Below, piece after piece: positions 44,827 to 52,682 of a DNA stretch of 64,000 nt. The stretch comes from Nocardia carnea NBRC 14403 (GTDB taxonomy: Bacteria; Actinomycetota; Actinomycetes; Mycobacteriales; Mycobacteriaceae), in the NCBI RefSeq assembly GCF_000308515.1, contig NZ_BAFV01000056.1, positions 124,001 to 188,000 of the forward strand. The letters run 5' to 3'. The translations under genes were made by a program, and so were the position numbers. The number at the start of each line of letters is the position of its first letter. Position 1 is the first letter of the stretch. A model generated the notes under the pieces. The model searched no databases and was not told where the DNA came from. It saw only the letters and a list, made by a program, of their open reading frames with translations.

Positions 44827-44876
44827 GCCATCCAGTCTGTCAGTGCGGGTTCCCGGTGCCGGTCGCGGTGGCGGGC

Positions 44877-44882
44877 TAGCAT
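44877..44882 (+). promoter_or_regulatory. -10 element of leaderless corA promoter
   Basis: TAGCAT, then 6 nt, then GTG 44889; no ribosome site between. Confidence 0.5.
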
Positions 44883-44888
44883 CGCCCT

Positions 44889-45962
44889 GTGCCCTCCCTG
44901 CCGCTGCCGTTCCACAGTCCGGGACGGTCGCGGCCTTCTCGTTCGGCCTCGCATATCCGGGTTCCCACCGCCCGCGCAGTCGTCGATTGCGCTGTCTATG
45001 TGGACGGCGAGCGGCTGCCCGGACGGCACACCCACAAAAGTGCACTCGCCGCCGCGCGCGAACACGGCGGATTCGTCTGGCTCGGCCTGCACGATCCCGA
45101 TGACACCCAGATGGCCGAGGTCGCCGAAACGTTCGGGTTGCACGCACTGGCCGTCGAGGACGCGGTACAGGCCCACCAGCGGCCGAAACTGGAACGCTAC
45201 GACACCGCGCTGGTGATGGTCATGCGTACCGTCGCCTACCGGGAACACGAACTGCACAGCGTCAGCGAGATCGTGGAAACCGGCGAGCTGCTGATATTCC
45301 TCGCGCCCGATTTCGTGATCGCCGTCCGGCACGGCGAACATTCACCGCTTTCGGTCGTGCGGCGCGGGCTGGAAGCTGATCCCGAGCGGTTACGCCTGGG
45401 CCCCGGCTCGGTCCTGCACGCGATAGCCGACCATGTGGTCGACTCCTATATCGAGGTCGTGCAATCGGTGGAATTCGATATCGACGCCATGGAAGAAGAA
45501 ATCTTCACTCCCCGGTCACCGGTCACCGTCGAATCGATCTATCAGCTCAAACGGGAAGTGGTGGAACTACGCCGGGCGGTGAATCCACTGGCACTGCCGC
45601 TGCACACCCTCGTCCACAACACCGATCTGCCGTTGGACGCGGAGATCCGGCGCTATCTGCGTGACGTCGCCGACCATCACACCGCGGTCGCGGAACGGAT
45701 CACCGATTTCGACGATGCGCTGAGCTCACTCATCAACGCGGCACTCGCCAAGATCACCGTTCAGCAGAATACGGATATGCGCAAGATATCGGCGTGGGTG
45801 GCGGTGGCCGCCGTACCCACAATGATCGCCGGAATCTACGGGATGAATTTCGAACATATGCCGGAGCTGAAAACCACCTGGGGTTATCCGGTGGTGCTCC
45901 TGTTCATCTTCGCCGTCTGCGGCACCCTGCTGGCCCTGTTCCGCCGCAACAACTGGCTCTGA
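44889..45962 (+). CDS. corA: Magnesium/cobalt transporter CorA
   Basis: 357 residues from GTG 44889. Large cytoplasmic domain (about 1-285), then the hallmark GMNFEHMPEL loop between two C-terminal membrane helices (AWVAVAAVPTMIAGIYGMNF and PVVLLFIFAVCGTLLALF). The acidic segment FDIDAMEEEIF before the stalk helix is typical. CorA forms homopentameric Mg2+ channels gated by cytoplasmic Mg2+. Orthologous in position to Rv1239c. The gene ends 1 nt before the end of the convergent SUFU-domain gene. Confidence 0.95.
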   Translation: MPSLPLPFHSPGRSRPSRSASHIRVPTARAVVDCAVYVDGERLPGRHTHKSALAAAREHGGFVWLGLHDPDDTQMAEVAETFGLHALAVEDAVQAHQRPKLERYDTALVMVMRTVAYREHELHSVSEIVETGELLIFLAPDFVIAVRHGEHSPLSVVRRGLEADPERLRLGPGSVLHAIADHVVDSYIEVVQSVEFDIDAMEEEIFTPRSPVTVESIYQLKREVVELRRAVNPLALPLHTLVHNTDLPLDAEIRRYLRDVADHHTAVAERITDFDDALSSLINAALAKITVQQNTDMRKISAWVAVAAVPTMIAGIYGMNFEHMPELKTTWGYPVVLLFIFAVCGTLLALFRRNNWL

Positions 45963-45963
45963 A

Positions 45964-46545
45964 TCACAGCGAGGCCGCGCCGCGGGCCGGGTCCAGCACA
46001 TCGATCCCGGCTTCGGTCCAAGCGTCCCGCAGCGCCTGCGCACCGCGCAGGCGCACCCATGCGGCTTCGGTGGCCGTCACCGGCGTCACCGCGAAGTACC
46101 GGACCGGGTCGGCCGGTTCGGGTAACTCCACATCGGGTATCTCCCCGGCGCCCAGCAGTACGGCCGTGAACGGGGCCTCACGCCACAGCGGCTCGCCCAC
46201 ATCCAGTAGAGCATCCGCCTGCAGGACAACACCTTCCACCGCGGGCGACGCGGCGAGCACGCCCAGCGACCGGGCCACCCCGGCGCCGCTACCCGCCCCG
46301 GCCCGCAGGGTGAGCAGCAGTTCGGCCCGCGGCCCGCGGACCGGGTCGGCCAGGAGGTCGGACGGATCACCCATCGGATGCCGGGAGCCGCCGACGGTCG
46401 CGTAATGCACCACACCGTCACCGGCGATCCGCAGGATCTCGATGGGTTCGAGCCCCAGGAACGTCACCGACGCGGTGTCCACGGCAGCCGTATCCACCTC
46501 GAAATGGCGTACCACAGCGGCACGCACCCGCTCGCTCACATCCAT
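45964..46545 (-). CDS. Suppressor-of-fused (SUFU) domain protein
   Basis: 193 residues. The bacterial SUFU domain covers most of the protein: VHYATVGGSRHPM, GPRAELLLTLRAG, VEGVVLQADALLDVGEPLWREAPFTAVLLG (in outline) and PVRYFAVTPVTATEAAWVRLRG. Bacterial SUFU proteins are of unknown function and sometimes act as immunity proteins of polymorphic toxins; no toxin gene is adjacent here. It lies 3 nt after the stop of the gene at 46549-47040 and is co-transcribed with it. Confidence 0.8.
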   Translation of the reverse strand: MDVSERVRAAVVRHFEVDTAAVDTASVTFLGLEPIEILRIAGDGVVHYATVGGSRHPMGDPSDLLADPVRGPRAELLLTLRAGAGSGAGVARSLGVLAASPAVEGVVLQADALLDVGEPLWREAPFTAVLLGAGEIPDVELPEPADPVRYFAVTPVTATEAAWVRLRGAQALRDAWTEAGIDVLDPARGAASL

Positions 46546-46548
46546 CCG

Positions 46549-47040
46549 CTAGATGGCCAGCCGGGCGAGCATATCCCGCGCCTGTTCGGCGGTTTTCGGA
46601 TCGCACAGCACGTCGTAGCGGCCGGCCACCAACTGCATGGTCGATGCGAAATCACGCTGACCGCGGGTCGCGGCGTACGGGATCGTGGTGGAGATGACCC
46701 CGAAAATAATGCCGCCGACCAGGCCCACCAGCAGCGGACCCGCCATCCCGTTGGTGGTGAACAAGCTCAGCAGCAAACCGAGGAACAAGCCGAGCCAGGC
46801 CCCCGACACCACACCCCCACCGATGACCTTGCCCCAGTTCAGCCGGTACAGCACCCGCTCGACCTGCATGAGATCGACGCCGACAATGGTCACGTTCTGC
46901 ACTGGGAACTGGTTGTCCGCCAGATAATCCACGGCACGCTGCGCCTCGGCATAGGTCGGGTACGAACCGACCGGCCATCCCGAAGGCGGCGTGGGCAGAC
47001 CCTGTCTGCCCCGATTCGAACTCCCCAGGGGATTAGTCAT
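46549..47040 (-). CDS. Membrane protein of the general-stress-protein-17M-like type (Rv1234-like)
   Basis: 163 residues. A Gly/Pro-rich N-terminus is followed by the GSP17M-like segment SYPTYAEAQRAVDYLADNQ and VQNVTIVGVDLMQVERV, then two tight glycine-rich membrane helices (GGGVVSGAWLGLFLGLLLSLF and GPLLVGLVGGIIFGVISTT) and a soluble C-terminal segment (YDVLCDPKTAEQARDML). Rv1234 beside corA in M. tuberculosis has the same layout. Function unknown. The start ATG 47040 is supported by the common MTNPL opening. Confidence 0.85.
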   Translation of the reverse strand: MTNPLGSSNRGRQGLPTPPSGWPVGSYPTYAEAQRAVDYLADNQFPVQNVTIVGVDLMQVERVLYRLNWGKVIGGGVVSGAWLGLFLGLLLSLFTTNGMAGPLLVGLVGGIIFGVISTTIPYAATRGQRDFASTMQLVAGRYDVLCDPKTAEQARDMLARLAI

Positions 47041-47071
47041 GTTTCTATTGTGCCGCCCCGAGCTCGTCCGG

Positions 47072-48016
47072 CTATTCGGGGGCGGTAAATGTTGTTGTCC
47101 TCTTCATACCGGCGACGCGGCCTTTTTCCGCGATGACGACCGCCATTTTCGCGCTGGCCTCATCGATCATTTCGTCGCCCAGCATCACCGCTCCGCGCGC
47201 GCCGCCTTCGGCGGACGTGTGATAGGCGTAGGCGTCGAGGATCATTTCAGCGTGGTCGTAATCGGCCTGCCGAGGGCTGAAGATTTCGTTGGCGGCGTCG
47301 ACCTGGCTCGGGTGCAACACCCATTTCCCGTCGAAGCCCAGAGCCGCAGTGCGTCCGGCCGCGCGCCGGAAACCGTCGATATCGCGGATCTGCAGATAGG
47401 GGCCGTCGATCGCCTGCAGGCCGTGTGCGCGGGCGGTGAGCAGGATGGTCATCAGGATGTGGTGGTAGGCGTCGCCGGTGTCGTAGCCCTCGGGCTGTTC
47501 GCCGACCACGAGGGTGCGCATATTGATACTCGCCATGAAATCCGCAGGCCCGAAGACCAGCGTCTGCACCCGGGGGCCGGCGGTGGCGATCTCGTCGATA
47601 TTGCGCAGCCCCAGCGCGTTCTCGATCTGCGGTTCGATCCCGATCCGGCCGGGTTCGATCCCGTTGGCGCGCTCCAACTGGCTCAGCAGCAGATCGAGGG
47701 CCCGTACCTGACCCGCGTCGGTGACCTTGGGCAGCAGGATCGCGTCGAGCGCGGTGCCGGCGCCGTCGACCACGGAGATCACATCCGCGTAGGTCCACTG
47801 GGTGGTCCAGTCGTTCACCCGGACCACCCGCAGCTGCTCACCCCAGCCGGAATCGTTGAGGGCCGCCACGATATTGGCGCGGGCGGCGGCTTTCGCCCCG
47901 GGGGCGACGGCATCCTCGAGATCCAGGAACACCTCGTCGACCGGTAGGCCTTTGGCCTTGGCGATCATTTTCGGGTTGCTGCCCGGCACGGCAAGGACGG
48001 AACGGCGCGGCTTCAT
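47072..48016 (-). CDS. HpcH/HpaI-type CoA ester lyase (malyl-CoA lyase/CitE-like)
   Basis: 314 residues from ATG 48016 (MKPRRSVLAVPGSNPKM), chosen for the CAGGAG site 5 nt upstream. TIM barrel with metal/CoA motifs FLDLEDAVAPGAKAAARANI, the arginine in VVRVNDW, glutamate in IEPQIENALG, and VFGPADFMAS; the C-terminal lid contains KWVLHPSQVDAANEIFSP. Overall closest by eye to L-malyl-CoA/beta-methylmalyl-CoA lyases. Such enzymes cleave or form malyl-CoA, linking glyoxylate with acetyl- or propionyl-CoA. No other carbon-assimilation gene is adjacent. Divergent from the MgtE-N/CBS gene. Confidence 0.88.
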   Translation of the reverse strand: MKPRRSVLAVPGSNPKMIAKAKGLPVDEVFLDLEDAVAPGAKAAARANIVAALNDSGWGEQLRVVRVNDWTTQWTYADVISVVDGAGTALDAILLPKVTDAGQVRALDLLLSQLERANGIEPGRIGIEPQIENALGLRNIDEIATAGPRVQTLVFGPADFMASINMRTLVVGEQPEGYDTGDAYHHILMTILLTARAHGLQAIDGPYLQIRDIDGFRRAAGRTAALGFDGKWVLHPSQVDAANEIFSPRQADYDHAEMILDAYAYHTSAEGGARGAVMLGDEMIDEASAKMAVVIAEKGRVAGMKRTTTFTAPE

Positions 48017-48056
48017 CAACACTCCTGTGGTCGACCCGGTCCGGCCCCGGAACATC

Positions 48057-48062
48057 TAGCCT
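48057..48062 (+). promoter_or_regulatory. -10 element of a leaderless promoter
   Basis: TAGCCT, then 7 nt, then ATG 48070; no ribosome site. Confidence 0.5.
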
Positions 48063-48069
48063 GGCACTC

Positions 48070-49350
48070 ATGGCAGCTACCAGGGTGTATGTCGCCAGGC
48101 TGACCGGCCTGGCGGTGCTGGGGCCGGACGGCGAGTCTATCGGCCGCGTACGCGACGTGGTGGTGGCCATCCGGTACGACCGGCAGGAACCGCGTGTGCA
48201 CGGTCTGGTGGTGGAGTTGCCGACCCGGCGGCGGATCTTCGTCCCGATGCTGCGGGTGACCAGTATCGAACCTGGTTCGGTCACGCTGAACACCGGCAAT
48301 GTCAGCCTGCGGCGTTTCGCGCAGCGCCCCGGGGAGCTGCTGGCCATGGCGCAGATCGTGGATTCCACGGTGCATGTCGACGATCCCGATCTCCCGGATC
48401 TGGCGGGGGTGGACGTTTTCGTGGTCGATCTCGGGATCGCGCTGACCCGCACCCGGGACTGGCGGGTCTCCCGGGTCGCGGTGCGCGGGCATCGCCGGCT
48501 GGGGCGGCGTCGGACGGTGCATGTGGTGGATTGGGCCCGGGTCGAGGGCTTGACGCCGTACGAGATCGACCGTCCGGGCCAGGACGTCAGCACATTGCTC
48601 GAGCAGTTCGAAGGCCGGCGCGCAGCCGATGTCGCGCATATGTTGCGGGAACTGCCCGCCAAACGACGCCTGGAGGTGGCACTCGCCCTCGACGACGAGC
48701 GGCTCGCCGATGTCGTCCAGGAACTCTCCGGTGACGACCAGCTGGACCTGCTCGGCCAGCTGGAGATGACCCGCGCGGCCGATGTCCTCGAGGCGATGGA
48801 CCCCGACGATGCCGCCGATCTGCTGGGCGGCCTGCCGGAGAACGAAGCCGAATCCCTGCTGACGCTGATGGATCCGCAGGAATCCGAGCCGGTGCGCCGG
48901 CTGCTCGAACATTCCCCGGATACCGCGGGCGGGCTGATGACGCCGGAACCGGTGGTCCTGTCGCCGTCGACCACGGTGGCCGAGGCGCTGGCCCGGGTCC
49001 GCGACCCCGATCTGACACCTGCGCTGGCGTCGGTGGTGTTCGTCGTGCGTCCACCGACGGCCACCCCGACCGGCCGCTATCTGGGCTGTGTCCATCTGCA
49101 GCAGCTGTTGCGCGAACCGCCGGCGCATCTGGTGGGCGGAATCCTGGACGTCGATCTGGCGACCCTGCGGCCGGAACTGCCACTCGCTGCGGTGACCCGG
49201 TATTTCGCCACCTACAACCTGGTGTGCGGGCCGGTGGTCGACGAACAGAACCATCTGCTGGGCGCGGTGAGCGTCGACGATGTCCTCGACCATCTGCTGC
49301 CGCCCGATTGGCGTGAGGACGAACAACTGTACGAAGGTGTGCGGCCGTGA
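48070..49350 (+). CDS. PRC-barrel/MgtE-N/CBS domain protein without membrane domain (Rv1232c-like)
   Basis: 426 residues. Tandem PRC-barrel-like segments (GPDGESIGRVRDVVVAIR and VHVVDWARVEGLTPYEID), then the helical MgtE N domain (LLEQFEGRRAADVAHMLREL to DDAADLLGGLP), then a CBS pair (AGGLMTPEPVVLSPSTTV and NLVCGPVVDEQNHLLGAVSVDDVLDHL). These are the cytosolic Mg2+-sensing parts of MgtE transporters, but no transmembrane domain follows. It overlaps the DUF1003 membrane protein by 4 nt, which may supply the membrane part. Same arrangement as Rv1232c-Rv1231c. Confidence 0.9.
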   Translation: MAATRVYVARLTGLAVLGPDGESIGRVRDVVVAIRYDRQEPRVHGLVVELPTRRRIFVPMLRVTSIEPGSVTLNTGNVSLRRFAQRPGELLAMAQIVDSTVHVDDPDLPDLAGVDVFVVDLGIALTRTRDWRVSRVAVRGHRRLGRRRTVHVVDWARVEGLTPYEIDRPGQDVSTLLEQFEGRRAADVAHMLRELPAKRRLEVALALDDERLADVVQELSGDDQLDLLGQLEMTRAADVLEAMDPDDAADLLGGLPENEAESLLTLMDPQESEPVRRLLEHSPDTAGGLMTPEPVVLSPSTTVAEALARVRDPDLTPALASVVFVVRPPTATPTGRYLGCVHLQQLLREPPAHLVGGILDVDLATLRPELPLAAVTRYFATYNLVCGPVVDEQNHLLGAVSVDDVLDHLLPPDWREDEQLYEGVRP

Positions 49351-49958
49351 CCGACAAGAACACGGCGGGCCGGGCGGTCTCCAGTGCGCGGCAGCGACTG
49401 GAGACCCCCGTCGGAACCCGGTTCCGCTTCGATTGGGATGCCGAGGCACTGGCACGCGGCAGCGAACGGGTCGCCCGGTTCCTGGGCACCGGGCGTTATC
49501 TGGCGATCCAGACGGTGATCGTGATCGTCTGGATCGTGCTGAACGTCTTCGTGATCACGCTGCGCTGGGATCCGTACCCGTTCATCCTGCTGAACCTGGC
49601 GTTCTCCACCCAGGCCGCCTATGCCGCGCCGCTGATCCTGCTGGCGCAGAACCGGCAGGACAACCGCGACCGGGTCTCCCTCGAGGAGGACCGGCTGCGG
49701 GCCGCGCAGACCAAGGCCGATACCGAGTTCCTGGCCCGGGAGCTGGCGGCGTTGCGCCTGGCGGTGGGCGAGGTCGCGACCCGTGACTATCTGCGCCGCG
49801 AACTCGACGAGATCCGCGATGCTCTGGAGCGGATCGAGTACACGACGGGAGTCGGGCCGACGCGCGGCCCGGACAAAGCAACCAAGCCGAAACGCAAGAA
49901 AACCTCCGGTCACAAGCCGGTTACGGGCCCGATTTCACCGCCTGTCGCCGATGAATGA
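49347..49958 (+). CDS. DUF1003 membrane protein (Rv1231c-like)
   Basis: 203 residues; the start overlaps the previous stop (GTGA). DUF1003 core: two membrane helices (YLAIQTVIVIVWIVLNVFVI and YPFILLNLAFSTQAAYAAPLILLAQ) with the conserved RWDPYPFILLNL loop between them. A coiled coil follows (LEEDRLRAAQTKADTEFL), then a Lys-rich tail. Function unproven; with its neighbour it may form a split divalent-cation transport or sensing unit. Confidence 0.88.
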   Translation: MTDKNTAGRAVSSARQRLETPVGTRFRFDWDAEALARGSERVARFLGTGRYLAIQTVIVIVWIVLNVFVITLRWDPYPFILLNLAFSTQAAYAAPLILLAQNRQDNRDRVSLEEDRLRAAQTKADTEFLARELAALRLAVGEVATRDYLRRELDEIRDALERIEYTTGVGPTRGPDKATKPKRKKTSGHKPVTGPISPPVADE

Positions 49959-50078
49959 CCGGAAATCCACAATATGCTCCTGACCGGTAGGTAACCTGGA
50001 TCACGTTGTCCCGAGCGCGCCGTACGGGAATGTCCGAGACGGTCGCTCACCTGTGACATAGAGGAACGGTGGAGCCGA

Positions 50079-51494
50079 ATGCGGATACCTACCCCTGTGG
50101 CAATGTCGGCTCTGGTCATGGCAGGCCTGGTAGCGAGTGGTTCCGCCGCCCACACCACCATGTCGTCGACACCGCCGGAAGCTCCCGGAGCCAGACTCGC
50201 GGCGAATGCCGGACAGGCCGGAGACGCCACCGAAGACGCCGAAGCCCCATTGACCCAGACACTCGGAATGCTGCCGGTCGAGCCCACTACACCCCGGAAA
50301 CTCCGGGCGCTGAGCCCGGTGCCGGCCGACGGAATCCCCCCCTTCGCCGGTACCGTTCCGTTACAGAGCATCGCCCTGCCGAGCGGCAGCGGCGCGTTCG
50401 GTATCCCGGAGATCGTGCTGGCCGCCTACCGCAACGCCGAACTGGCGCTACAGTCCTCGACACCCGGCTGCGGACTCACTTGGAACCTGCTCGCCGGGAT
50501 CGGCCGCATCGAATCGGGTCATGCGAGCAACGGGCGCACCGACGCCGCCGGAACGACCGATCCGCCCATCTTGGGTCCGGCACTGGACGGCACCCTGCCG
50601 GGGAACGAGATCATCCGAGCCACCGACGGTGGGTACGTCCGCGCGCTGGGTCCGATGCAGTTCCTGCCCGGCACCTGGTCGCGCTACGCCGCCGACGGTA
50701 ACGCCGACGGCCACACCGACCCGCACAATGTCTTCGACGCCGCCCTGGGCGCCGGTAAGTATCTCTGCTCGGGCGGGCTGAATCTGCGCGATTCACAACA
50801 GGAACTGCGTGCCGTCCTGCGCTACAACAACTCGATGGCGTATGCGGCCGAGGTGCTGAGCTGGTCGGCGGCCTACCGCACCGGCGGCCGGTCCGCACCG
50901 GTCATCCCGTCGCCGGGCCTCGTCCCACCCGGCAGCGCCCCCACCCAGCTCCCGCCGGGATCGCCGGACCTGCTGGCCGCACAGACGGATACGCCGGTTC
51001 CGCCGCCCCCGCCCGAACTGGCGGTGCAGACCCCGCGGCCCGAGCCGATGATCCGCATCCCCGGATTGCCGCCCATCCCCTGCGGTTTGCTCTGCCCGCC
51101 CGCGCCGGGGTCGCCGAAGGTCGGCCAAGCACTCCCCGCACCCGGACCCGGCGCACCGGCCGCGCCCGGCGCACCCGCGGGGCCGGGCGCCCCGGCCGAA
51201 CCGGGAGCCCCCGCTCCCGCGGCACCGGATGCGCCCGCACCGGAAGCTCCTGCACCGCAGGGGGTTCCGCAGAACCAGCCGGCACCTCCCGCCCCCGAGG
51301 ACAACCCGGACGTGCAGGCGGCGCCGGCGCCGGCGCCCGCACCTCCCTCCATCACCCTGCCGGGCGGGCTGGTCATCCCGCTGCCCATCGCGTTGGTTCC
51401 CGGCCCGGCGGCCCCCACACCCGCGGACGCCGTACCACCCCCACCGCCCGCCGATACCGCCCCGGCGCCGGCCGAACCCGCCCCGCCTGCCTGA
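50079..51494 (+). CDS. Secreted lytic murein transglycosylase with Pro/Ala-rich tail (Rv1230c-like)
   Basis: 471 residues from ATG 50079 (GGAG 5 nt upstream). Sec signal peptide MRIPTPVAMSALVMAGLVASGSAAH. Lysozyme-like transglycosylase domain about residues 100-270 with catalytic E145 in GIGRIESGHASNG, then ALGPMQFLPGTWSRYAADG and RYNNSMAYAAEVLSW. The last 200 residues are low-complexity Pro/Ala with PGAP-type repeats, expected to be extended and to span or bind the cell wall. It cleaves peptidoglycan glycan strands, forming anhydro-muramyl ends. A related transglycosylase gene follows in tandem. Confidence 0.92.
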   Translation: MRIPTPVAMSALVMAGLVASGSAAHTTMSSTPPEAPGARLAANAGQAGDATEDAEAPLTQTLGMLPVEPTTPRKLRALSPVPADGIPPFAGTVPLQSIALPSGSGAFGIPEIVLAAYRNAELALQSSTPGCGLTWNLLAGIGRIESGHASNGRTDAAGTTDPPILGPALDGTLPGNEIIRATDGGYVRALGPMQFLPGTWSRYAADGNADGHTDPHNVFDAALGAGKYLCSGGLNLRDSQQELRAVLRYNNSMAYAAEVLSWSAAYRTGGRSAPVIPSPGLVPPGSAPTQLPPGSPDLLAAQTDTPVPPPPPELAVQTPRPEPMIRIPGLPPIPCGLLCPPAPGSPKVGQALPAPGPGAPAAPGAPAGPGAPAEPGAPAPAAPDAPAPEAPAPQGVPQNQPAPPAPEDNPDVQAAPAPAPAPPSITLPGGLVIPLPIALVPGPAAPTPADAVPPPPPADTAPAPAEPAPPA

Positions 51495-51790
51495 CAGCCC
51501 CGGCGGCCCCCGACTGAATACCACCCGGGGCACCCTTATGGGACTCACCGAATTCACCCGCGCCCCGGCCCGTCGGCCGGTCCGGACAACACGCATCGCA
51601 GCCGGGCTCCGTTGCGGCGGGCGCCGGGTCCGTATGCGGCGCCGCTGCTTTCCTTCCCCAATCGACGTCGCATTCACGCCGAAATGATGGTCACGAGGTA
51701 GTAACAAACTGGTCTCGGATGCGGTAGTCTCGACGGCGAAGGTCACGGCCGGGCAACGAGTCCGGCCGCGGCCGCAGGCTTGTGGTTGAG
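51495..51790. other. Intergenic region between the two transglycosylase genes
   Basis: Contains a 7-bp stem (51746-51752 with 51762-51768, CGGCCGG/CCGGCCG) in the presumed leader of the second gene. I looked for the ydaO/yuaA c-di-AMP riboswitch that often precedes actinobacterial wall hydrolases and did not recognise its conserved segments. Confidence 0.4.
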
Positions 51791-52663
51791 ATGAAGGGCT
51801 TTGAGCACGTGGGGCGTCACCGTAAACAACAACCTGCCACCGTTACCCGAGGTTCGGTTATCGCACTCACCGGTTTGGTACCGGCGGGTGTGGTGGCCAC
51901 CAATGCCGCCGCGGCGATGGCCACCGACCCCACCGCGGCCTCGGTCGAGATGCATCTGTCCGCCGTGGGCGCCGCCCCCGGTCAGGCCATGGCGCCCGCC
52001 TCGTTCGACGAGACGGTGATGCACGCCATGGCCAAACAGTCGCCGGAGGCGCCGGTCGAGGTGAAAACGGTTGCGCTGGACCCGAATCGCGCCCGTAACG
52101 AGCTCCCGGTCGCCACATCGGGTATTCCGGGGATCGCCCAGGACGCCTACCTCCAAGCGGAGCAGATCCTGGCCGACGAGAACCCGGGCTGCAATATGTC
52201 CTGGACGATGCTGGCCGGTATCGGCCGCGTCGAATCCACCCATATGTACAACGGCAAGGCGGACGCCGACGGTAACGCGTTGTCCCCGGTGTTCGGCCCG
52301 GCGCTGGACGGCAGCCTCGCGGGCAACAATGTCATCCACGATTCCGACGGTGGTGCGCTCGACGGCTACGGCGGCTACGACCGCGCGGTGGGCCCGATGC
52401 AGTTCCTGCCGGAAACCTGGACCCATTACGCCGCGGACGGCAACCGCGACGGGATCTCCGATCCGCAGAACTACTACGACGCGACACTGACCGCCGGTAA
52501 ATACCTGTGCTCGGGCGATCTGGATATGAACGATCCCGCCCAGCAGACCAGGGCCATCCTGCGCTACAACAACTCGATGGCCTATGTCGCGAACGTCATG
52601 GCCTGGACCCAGTCGTACAAGACCGGGATCGCACCCCGGCCCGCGGAACTCCCCAAGATCTGA
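51791..52663 (+). CDS. Lytic murein transglycosylase (second copy)
   Basis: About 290 residues from ATG 51791 (an in-frame GTG lies at 51782). N-terminal signal region RGSVIALTGLVPAGVVATNAAAAM. Transglycosylase domain with catalytic E148 in GIGRVESTHMYNG, then DRAVGPMQFLPETWTHYAADGN and ILRYNNSMAYVANVM. It has the same domain as the upstream gene but lacks the Pro/Ala-rich tail, so the two are tandem paralogues with different wall attachment. It ends 19 nt before mrp. Confidence 0.9.
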   Translation: MKGFEHVGRHRKQQPATVTRGSVIALTGLVPAGVVATNAAAAMATDPTAASVEMHLSAVGAAPGQAMAPASFDETVMHAMAKQSPEAPVEVKTVALDPNRARNELPVATSGIPGIAQDAYLQAEQILADENPGCNMSWTMLAGIGRVESTHMYNGKADADGNALSPVFGPALDGSLAGNNVIHDSDGGALDGYGGYDRAVGPMQFLPETWTHYAADGNRDGISDPQNYYDATLTAGKYLCSGDLDMNDPAQQTRAILRYNNSMAYVANVMAWTQSYKTGIAPRPAELPKI

Positions 52664-52682
52664 CAGCACTACCATCGGCAAT

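Noticed and set aside
51495..51790. c-di-AMP (ydaO/yuaA) riboswitch upstream of the second transglycosylase.
   Set aside because: Expected from biology, but its conserved core segments were not recognised; only a 7-bp GC stem is present.
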